Below are positions 56,680-64,000 of a DNA stretch of 64,000 bases, piece by piece. This DNA is from Sipunculus nudus (taxonomy: Eukaryota; Annelida; Sipuncula; Golfingiida; Sipunculidae): contig CM049317.1 of NCBI GenBank assembly GCA_026874595.1, forward strand, positions 60,176,618 through 60,240,617, written 5' to 3'. Within the stretch, counting starts at the first letter, position 1, and each line of letters opens with the position of its first letter. The translations under genes were made by a program, and so were the position numbers. The notes below the pieces were generated by a model. The model saw only the letters and a list, made by a program, of their open reading frames with translations, was not told the DNA's origin and made no database searches.

Positions 56680-59600
56680 TTACTCAGTGTTTTGTACAGA
56701 GATTATTCTACAAACGAAATCTGCAAAAAGGTCGACTCCATGTTCTTTTCTATTAAAATATAGAGTAAGTTTATACGTCAATATAATTTGATTGAATAAA
56801 CAATTTTCTGTCCCTGGTAGAACTCCTAATAAAACAGTTTTCCTACAAATACACGGCAGTATAATACCTACTGATTCCCACCACGATTGTATGTTAAAAT
56901 ATAGGTTCTTTGAGAAAAAACATTCAAAAAAGAGATGTGTTATAGTCTCATATTCAATATGACAATACGAACAGCGTGGAGTATCAGACAGTTTCCATTT
57001 TTGTAACCAATAGTTAACTGGTAAATAATTATGTATCACTTTGAACTGAAACTCTCTGCTGTACATATCTAAGGAAGTTTGATGTATTAAAATATAAAAT
57101 TGATTCAAGTCTTCTGGACATATATTTGTGGTTTTAACCCAGTTGTTTTCTTGTGTAGGTGGTACTAATATTTGTTCAATCAATACTTTGTACACTGCCC
57201 TTGAATCTAATTTCAAAGGGTTGCATATTCCACCAATTGTTTGAATAAAATCACATCCATCTTTCATTACAGTTTCTAACTGCCCAGGAGCCTTTGATTT
57301 TACTCTTTCAATCCAATCCTTTGGTACTGTATCAACAATTGACCTCCAAAGCATAATTTCTCTTGCTGATATAGCTGGATAAGCCCTCTGTAACTCATTC
57401 CAGGTATGAAGGTTACCTGTTACAGTCATCAGGTCTCCAACTGTTTTAATATTATGAACATCAAGAGAAGGGTAATGAAATGACTTACGATTTATCTTTA
57501 ATAAAGAATTGTTCCAGAGTGACTGTATTCTAACCTCCTCTGCTGACTCTGGAATCACTGTTACATAATCAGACCACTCATACAGACATTTTTTTTGTGA
57601 AATGATAACATTTCTCCTGGAACCCTCTTCAAGTCAAAATTTGAAGACACTGACATTGCACCTCCAATAGATTTTAAATAATATTGTGGAGTTATTTTCC
57701 AAGTTGCATCACAACCTGCATCAAACGTTTGATCCTCATTATGTTTTGTGTTTTTAATCGAGTTTTTACATCTGGAAACGTTATTCTACCCATTTCATCA
57801 TCACAAATAATTGCATTATATTGAACCTTTGGTCTTTTGCCATTCCATAAAAACTTCCTTAAGTATTGTATGACATTTTCTACAAATAATTTTGGTGCAA
57901 TACACATATATATATAAAGTAAAATAGTTAGAGGAGAATCCATTATTTAAAACGCAACTCGAGGAAATAGTATGCAACAGTTTGACCCACTTGATAACTT
58001 TCATTTAAACAAGCGGTCAGCTCTTTCCCAAATACTCCAAAGAAACTCAGATAAAATTCCTTGCTTAAACCATCATTACCTGGTGTCTTGTTATTGACCA
58101 TGGATTTAATAGCCGTATGTACATCTGCTACAGTTATCATTCCCTCACATGAAACTGCTTCTTCATCATTTAATACAGTTAGGTCATAGACAGTTTGCAA
58201 GAAATTATCAAAGTCTGTTTGTGTTTTATTGATTTTTCTCATGAACTTTTCTGAATAATAATTGTATATCTGAGACATAATATCTTTGGGTTTTGTAATC
58301 CCCCTGTTGTTCACTAGTAACTTCCTGATACGAGTCTTACTTTTATTTCTATGTTCTAAACTTTAAAAAAAATTAAATACTACGCTGACCTTGCTTATGC
58401 CATTTGGCCCTTGAGCGAATAATTATACCTTGTGTGATTTTATCATAGCAATCCTCTAATTTATTTTTAATATTGATATATTTCTCTCTATTAACTTCAT
58501 TAGGTTCTCCATCTAATTCGCTCTCCATTTCTTTCATTTCTTTTTCTAATGATATATATTCATATAGAATCTTTTTTCTTCTTTTTAGAGTATTTTATTG
58601 TAAATTTCCGTATACTATATTTAATATATTCCCATTTCCTCCTCACATCTAACTGTAACTTGGCGGCCTCAGACTTTACAAAAATAATGTGCTCCTTCAT
58701 TTTATTCACATAGTTTATATCTTTAATTAATGAGCAATTAAATTTCCAAAATGATGGCCCATGGGATCTTTCACTAACGCCACGTATTTCAAGTTCGACA
58801 GCAGAATGATCAGATCCTACACTGGGTATGACTGTACAAGTTGAAATTAATGGTTGTAATGATGAGGAATCTAAGAAAAAATCAAGTCGACGCTGCGTAA
58901 GCGGATTTAATCTTCTCCATGTGTACCGCCTGGCCTCAGGATTCCTAATACGCCATATATCACATAATTCCAGTGACTCCATAATATTATTATATATAAT
59001 TTCAATTAAGTTATATTTCAAAGCCAAGTTACCACCACTTGCATCATTTTGAGAAAAACAAAAGTTAAAATCTCCTCCCCAGATTATCTGAGTACTCTCA
59101 TCCAGCTCCAATTCATTATTTACCAAGTTAAATACATGTCTTTAACAAGTAACTTTCCCTTGTTCACTATTTGGGCCATAGACATTAATTAATAGAAATG
59201 CTGAGCCTTGAATTCTGCATTATATCAAAACATATCTGCCATCTTACGCTCTTTACACAGCGCTTTATCTATAGGGCTACTTCCTATATGGTAAGGCGCT
59301 GTTTGTTATGACCTCGTATCCTGAATTGCAACACCAGAGGAGAGCACTGTATTTTTATCCAATCAGATGAGACCTTGTGCTGGAAGACAAAGCCAAGCGA
59401 GGAATACACGGAGCCAATCATATTCATTTCTTTATGAGTGACAGCTCATCCCCCAGCGTAACCGTCCGAACAGGCCACAGGCTCAGAGAGAATTGCCCCT
59501 GACGTGGTTTGCTTAGGGCCTTGGGCACATAGGATGCTCGGCCGGTGAGCTGTAATTCAAACGAAACATAACAACAAAGGCTGCGTGCGCACCTCGCTGG

Positions 59601-60176
59601 CTAACACTGTAATAATGTCATAATCGAATCGGTCGATGATGCGAGAATGCAGAGGGAGCAATTTAAATTCGACCGGAAACTGACAAAGCGGCGCTTGAAG
59701 CGCGGCAATGGGCGGAGCCAGCATGCCTGTCGAGTGTTTGTTTATTGGCATCTGATTGGCTGCTTGTCACATCGTACGCACGTTTATTTCAGTGGACAGC
59801 AAACCGCCATCTGGTGTCTAAATATATCATATACGGTCAAAGCTGGCAGCGTGAAAATCAGTTGCTTCTTTAGAAGCGCAAGATTTCCGCTGCCTCGGGA
59901 GCGTACTGCCATCTATATCAGTAATATTATTAAGCAAAGTAAATTCTAAATGTTCTCCTATAAGTATCAGTGCTCCCCTGGCTTGGTTTGTGCCATGTGA
60001 AAAGAACATCTGTCCTCTCCATTGACGTTTCCAAGCCTGTTCACAATTACTATCTGAATAAGATTTCTGTATAAAACATATACCAATTCCATGTTTGTAA
60101 CACCAGTTAAAAAATTTCTTCTTTTTACATAATTTCTTATATCATTTGCATTGATACTTAAAATTTTAAATTTCAT
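56680..60176 (-). pseudogene. L1-like ORF2 remnant (endonuclease, partial RT, C-terminal)
   Basis: Begins MKFKILSINAN (endonuclease start), shifts frame, continues FFSHGTNQARGALILIGEHL up to the insertion at 59905. It resumes after 59244 with FLLINVYGPNSEQ, IIWGGDFNFC, RRLDFFLDSSSL and VGSDHSAVE (endonuclease catalytic motifs GDFN and SDH). RT retains NNKTPGNDGLSKEFY (57943..58314), but the sequence then jumps at about 57945 to LRKFLWNGKRPKVQY and GRITFPDVKTRL, so the whole palm with YxDD is deleted. The C-terminal zinc-knuckle-like CSYCHIEYETITHLFFEC closes it (56680..57558). Several frameshifts; dead. Confidence 0.88.
59245..59905. mobile_element. 661-bp TIR element with 9-bp target duplication, nested in the LINE
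   Basis: CTGCCATCT flanks both sides (59236..59244 and 59906..59914). Ends are TACGCTCTTTACACAGCGC and the complement of TACGCTCCCGAGGCAGCGG (13 of 19 match). Removing the insert and one repeat rejoins the endonuclease codons ..DIDG with RYVLI.. in frame, which proves the insertion. A 9-bp duplication fits Mutator-like elements or Merlin (8..9 bp). The interior is far more GC-rich than the LINE and has four CCAAT/ATTGG boxes (59357, 59415, 59744, 59754), a TGACGTGG and a GGGCGGAG near 59712. No transposase was seen. Confidence 0.85.
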
Positions 60177-60584
60177 ATATTCGTCGATGAATGTGTCCAA
60201 GATAGTTCCATATAACTAAAAGCAGACCTAAGCAAAACATGCAATACTTGAAAGAAATGCTCATAGTGGTTCCATGTGAAACAGATTGTAATATTGAATA
60301 AACCCACAGTAGTATTTAGATTCACCAAAAACATAATAGAACATACACATGAAAAAACGACATCCATCAAACATATACAGAAAACAAAAATTAACATGAC
60401 TGATACCCTGATCAAGCTTGGGTCAATAGTCCATTGAATGAAATAGGTAACATAAAGCATTTAAATATGTATGCCTTCTTATATATATTTATACATACAG
60501 TATTGATATAAAGAGTCCTTTATGCATAATAACAATTATATGTCAATTACAGACATGCAAGTGTATGTGAAGAAAAAATGCATA

Positions 60585-61395
60585 TTATCTGCTAAGGATT
60601 TCATTAAGGCTTTCACCATAGTTCACTCTATGTATTTTATCATCATTTGATTTGGTAAACACCTTGCCGTTCCAGGTCCATGCGTCTTTTATTCTACTGT
60701 CATTTTTAGTCCTATTGTAAAGTTTTTGCATCTCGATGCACATGTAATCTAAAATTACAATCCCACTGTTTTTAAGTTTCTTTCTTTCCTTCAGCACTCT
60801 AAGTTTGTCATCATTGCACATAAACTTGACAATGATGCCCTGTTTGATTCTCTATTGTATGGCCCTACTCTGTGAGCAATATCTATGGCACTGCTATCAA
60901 TCTGCAAGTCAAGTTTACCCCGAAACAGAGATAATGCTACCTGTCTGGTGTCCTCTTTTTTACTATTGTCTATAACACCCACAATTCTTATGCTTTCCTT
61001 CCGCGAGTACTGTTCATTTTTTACAGCAAGTATTTTGGCCTCTTTTGCAGTGCCACTAACATTTTCATATTCCTTTAACAAGGTTGCATTCTCGTCCTGC
61101 AGTCTAGACACCTCTGCCTCTAGTTTATGGATTTTGATTTCCAAGGGACTGACCAACTTTTCTTTTATTTGCTCTTCTATTTCAATAACAACTGATGTTC
61201 TAAATTCTGCAATAATATCTCTCTCAAATTCTTCTAATATTTCTCTTAATCTAGTTTCTGTTTATGAACCCATGTTGTCTTCTGAGAAAATAGATTCTGG
61301 ACACTGTTTGATCTTTTTAGATGTTACAATAGTGGAATCTGAAGATGAACTTGAACAATCTGACCTTGTCCTTTTACTATCTTCTTTTGACATTC
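60585..61395 (-). pseudogene. L1-like ORF1 (RNA-binding chaperone) relic
   Basis: Minus strand from MSKEDSKRTRSDCSSSS: a serine-rich head, a coiled coil (KLEAEVSRLQDENATLLKEY, residues ~85..105), then NEQYSRKESIRIVGV and SAIDIAHRVGPYNRES, which are the RRM-type core marks of L1 ORF1 proteins, and a C-terminal domain (LRVLKERKKLKNSGIVILDY). A TAA at 61262..61264 and a frameshift near 60810 break it. The 174-codon + strand frame at 60885..61409 is its antisense. Confidence 0.85.
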
Positions 61396-61480
61396 TAATA
61401 ATTACATAGTAAAAGAGTAAGTAATACTAAATGTCACAAATACTAATAACATAACCTATTACTTGCTAGCTGATAAATTG

Positions 61481-61889
61481 GCCCAAGCTTACCTAGATTC
61501 AAAATAAAATGGTGACCAGGGTCATTGGGTACCTGTTGTGTAACCTGGTGTGTCTGTCAAAGCAGGCTTTAGTGATCACTGGAGCGTTGAGACTCCAAGT
61601 ATTCAATTTAAATCCCCCTTTACAAATCAAGTGACTGGCCCACAAACCTAAGACCAAAATTCCCCCCCCCCCCCCTCCCACTAATGAAACCAAAGCCCAA
61701 AAAACCATCTGTTTCTCTCGAAAATATTACACTAAAGACCACAAAATTTTGAAAAGGTGTTCAAAGTACCCTTATAAAATCATGTGCCAATTTTTACTAT
61801 TAGTACTTACTTAGTTCCTGAATTAAAGAACCAAAATGTGAGCTCCACTCAAACCATGTGTTGCCTGCTTGAGAGCACCAGACCACCTT
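61481..61889. other. Spacer with poly-C run
   Basis: No gene seen. A run of about 14 C lies at 61662..61676. Confidence 0.45.
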
Positions 61890-62430
61890 AATTTAGGGTT
61901 TCAAATTTTGGCAGAAAATATGCAGCCCTTCAAACGTTATGTGTTCAAAAGATATCCTACAGATGAGGACCACATTGACAGACAATGGCACTGAAAATAA
62001 TATGCCTCCTCTGTAAGCGGGGGGGGGGGGGGGGGGATAAAGATGCAGGTGGCATCACCAGTTTGCAGGAACTAATTAAACCCCCAATTAGGCAAAGAAT
62101 CGTGGCAATCAATGCATTAGTTATTCATATACTGAAGCTTTAGTATCAAACTTTTTATTATTCACTGCAGAGATATGAGTGATTTCATCCGAAGGCAGAT
62201 GAACAGATGGACGCTGTGCAAAAATGGTTGCAGGTGGCGCCACCACTTTTTATGTATGTTTTTAAGCTATCCAAGGGCTACATTTGTGGAAATGTTTTTT
62301 CCTGATTGGTCAAACGAGTCCAAAGATATGTGGGTTAATGTGTCAAAACAGACGCGCAGATGGACGCACTGGAGAGAGGAAATGTCAGAGGTCAACGCAA
62401 AATATTTGGCACCAGTTCACATGTGACCCG
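61890..62430. repeat. Satellite remnant plus dispersed-repeat fragments
   Basis: 61895..61960 matches the 145-bp satellite (TTTCAAATTTTGGCAGAAAA, ATGCAGCCCTTCAAA). 62040..62170 matches the ERE-bearing dispersed repeat (GGTGGCATCACCAG, GGCAATCAATGCATTAGTTA). A poly-G run of ~18 lies at 62018..62036. The rest is unassigned. Confidence 0.6.
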
Positions 62431-62633
62431 TGTGTCAGATATGGTATGCGCACTGTACGCTGGCGCCGCCTGTCGGGACTTTGTGTGACTACACTGGGGA
62501 TCACGTGACATGTGTGACGTAGTGACTTTGTGAGTTGTATTGTATGCTAAGATGGCTTCTGCTCCGTGATTAAATGTGTTGTTGTTCATTTTGTTCTTCT
62601 TGTGTGGTTGTGAACGAACCTAAGGACATGACA
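62431..62633 (+). repeat. Gypsy 5' LTR
   Basis: TG...CA-bounded block directly 5' of the primer-site-like TGGCGAGGA. The partner LTR is not in the window, so the left edge (62431 or 62433) is uncertain. Confidence 0.6.
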
Positions 62634-62779
62634 TTATGGCGAGGAAGATGCGGCAACCACACGGTCAGTACATATACGTTTTCAAGGCCTGTCATCTGCT
62701 AGTTGAAGCCTATACACCTTGTTTGCTCCGTCGTACATACTTCGTTCTACAGAATTCGTTAATACATTCGCCATGTCTC

Positions 62780-64000
62780 AAGAGGGGGCTCATGCATTGC
62801 CAGTAATGGGGCAAACTACGAACTTTATGGTCCCTACGCCCAGATTTCTGGTAAGAGGGAGGACTTTGAAACATTCGCTGAACGATTCAGTTCGTGCATG
62901 CTTGCAAATGATATTACGGACGAGAGTAAAATCGTGCGTACATTTGTGGCTATAGTCCATTTCACCACCTGCTGTCCACCTGTTTTTTGTAGATAATTTA
63001 CTTAAAAGTTTATATTTTTCAATATTTTCCAAGAAAACAACATATGGAAGTGACAACCTAATATGACAGTTAAGAATTTTACCATAAATCCACCGTTTAT
63101 GTTTCACAACATTTTAGTCTCTTTATCATGATCTGGCAGATGTGGTGTGTCCCTCCATAAGTAGCCATCTTTGTTTTACCTGGTTATATTTTTTAGAGTG
63201 TTTACATGAGATCATCCAATCAGCAGCTGTCAGCTGAGGCTGTTTTTGCATGTGACCAATGACCTTGACCGCCATAAGTGGGTCTCATATGTTGTAAAAT
63301 GTAGACTGATTTCTCATATTTTCAGAAAATTCTGTTACTCAAATAAGGTATAAGGTAGGTATTAAGCTACCTTATTGAAAATTAGGTTCTGTAATCCTCT
63401 CCTCTACACTATAATTGTTTCCCTTGAAATGTACCTAATAAAAATTTTCATAGCAAAAAACAGGTGGACATGAGGGGATGAAATGGATTATAGTATGGGT
63501 GATGACCTTTATAAACTAGCACGTGACCTTTTTGCACTTGAGAAATTGTATGAGAAAACTTTCAAAGAAATTGTTGATTAACTAGTTGATCACATGAATC
63601 CTGCACCGAATGTGATAACTGCACGTTGTGCATTCAACAGATGTGTAAAAAGACCTGACCAAGACATTAACTAATTCATTGCCACTCTCAAGCATTTGGC
63701 TGAGGACTGTAAATATGGAGACAATCTCAACATGTGGTTACATGACAGGTTTGTGGCTGGTCTTCAAAGTGAAGCAATACGCAGACGTTTACTACAGGAG
63801 AAAGAAGATATGACTTTTGCACAAGTCGGCCAGGGAAAGACAAAGCAAATGAAACTCGTTGTAGTTAAAGGCGATGGTTCAAGCCTAGTTGGACGTGATT
63901 GGCTGCAGCATATTGATGAATGGAAAGATGTGCTTGGCACTACAGCTGAGATTAAATCTGTTCAGGAAATCACTGACAATACATCGCGAGAACAGGCAAA
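62780..64000 (+). pseudogene. Broken gypsy gag joined to protease end
   Basis: Gag pieces: GKREDFETFAERFSSCML and DESKIVRTFVAI before the MITE; DDLYKLARDLFALEKLYEKT, ARCAFNRC, LKHLAEDCKYG, LHDRFVAGLQSEAIRRRLL after it, with stops in KEIVD* and DIN*. At about 63830 the frame passes straight from the capsid end to VVKGDGSSLVGRDWL, the C-terminal end of a gypsy protease, so the zinc knuckles and the protease active site have been deleted. Confidence 0.8.
62955..63488. mobile_element. MITE copy 2, full length, 534 bp, in gypsy gag
   Basis: Ends GTCCATTTCACCACCTGCTG.. and ..CATGAGGGGATGAAATGGAT are inverted repeats of about 34 bp (GTCCACCTGTTTTTT inside). TATA flanks both sides (62951..62954 and 63489..63492), a TA or TATA target duplication. 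The right 400 bp match copy 1 at 20287..20647. It carries an extra ~45-bp hairpin (AATAAGGTA / TACCTTATT near 63340..63380) that copy 1 lacks. It interrupts gag, which resumes just after it. Confidence 0.88.

Larger units (their letters stand above)
55863..61480 (-). mobile_element. L1-like (Tx1/L1 group) LINE inserted into the satellite
   Basis: Minus-strand element with ORF1 (61395..60585), ORF2 (60176..56680), a ~800-bp 3' UTR and a poly(A) seen as poly(T) at 55863..55875. The terminus TTCTTGTGAGAATAAAAAA matches the LINE at 1032..5986. Satellite sequence flanks both sides (to 55862 and from ~61890). The 5' limit is an estimate and no target duplication was found. A compound (TA)/(CA) microsatellite sits in the 3' UTR at 56480..56565. 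ORF2 has lost its RT core and carries a 661-bp DNA element. Confidence 0.85.
62431..64000 (+). mobile_element. Third Ty3/gypsy element, 5' part (runs off the window)
   Basis: A ~203-bp LTR (62431..62633, TGTGTCAGATATGG...GGACATGACA) is followed at 62637 by TGGCGAGGAAGATG, a primer-site-like motif sharing TGGCGA with the two other gypsy copies. Gag follows, broken by a MITE. The 3' LTR is outside the window. Confidence 0.75.

Noticed and set aside
59647-59949. 100-codon + strand open frame
   Set aside because: It crosses the right boundary of the TIR element into the LINE, so it is chance.
60885-61409. 174-codon + strand open frame
   Set aside because: Antisense of L1-like ORF1, whose coiled coil and RRM marks are on the minus strand.

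Overview
This is a window of animal nuclear DNA: AT-rich, with spliced genes, long introns, many microsatellites and a heavy load of decayed transposons. The mix (C-type lectin, secreted GH65 glucosidase, Ty3/gypsy elements with TGGCGA-type primer sites, L1-like LINEs, GGTCA-containing dispersed and tandem repeats, a Penelope/retrozyme-type hammerhead) suggests an invertebrate, probably a lophotrochozoan such as a bivalve mollusc. The phylum is inference. No bacterial, CRISPR or operon features are present.

Host genes. (1) The last two exons of a C-type lectin domain gene (+ strand, 1..604). (2) A complete 10-exon gene on the minus strand (27065 down to 16192) for a secreted 775-residue GH65 protein. 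It is orthologous or paralogous to vertebrate PGGHG (ATHL1), the glucosidase that trims glucosyl-galactosyl-hydroxylysine on collagen. All ten splice junctions keep phase. The codon matching the catalytic acid (human Glu430) reads CAG (Gln), while the other two essential carboxylates are kept. (3) One isolated candidate exon at 13215..13325 (minus).

Mobile DNA by region. 1..6 kb: lectin exons, a minisatellite, then a decayed L1-like LINE flanked by an exact 15-nt repeat. 6.5..7.6 kb: a TTAA-flanked DNA element. 7.7..10.9 kb: a dispersed repeat family carrying perfect estrogen-response-element palindromes, interrupted by a 960-bp TIR element. 13.5..14.6 kb: a 1.1-kb long inverted repeat. 16..27 kb: the GH65 gene, whose introns hold two MITE copies, a 39-bp minisatellite abutting a splice acceptor, and a diverged tandem array abutting a splice donor. 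28.5 kb: a tRNA-derived SINE. 31.4 kb: a decayed two-module cysteine domain. 33.6..34.3 kb: nested palindromes containing a complete hammerhead ribozyme fold on the minus strand. 36.4 kb: a 44-bp minisatellite. 38.3..40.4 kb: a pogo-like TIR element and a Tigger/pogo transposase relic. 41.8..47.4 kb: a deleted gypsy element with a LINE lying inside it. 48.8..62 kb: a ~145-bp tandem satellite rich in nuclear-receptor half-sites, split by an almost intact 5,080-bp gypsy element (49321..54400) and by an L1-like LINE (55863..~61480) that itself holds a 661-bp TIR element with a 9-bp target duplication. 62.4..64 kb: another gypsy element whose gag is split by the same MITE family found in the GH65 intron.

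The window is mainly a record of nested insertions around one well-preserved host gene. The best leads are the hammerhead ribozyme in the palindrome, the Glu-to-Gln change in a secreted GH65 enzyme, and repeat families that spread nuclear-receptor sites. Coordinates of decayed elements are approximate unless a target duplication or terminal repeat fixes them.
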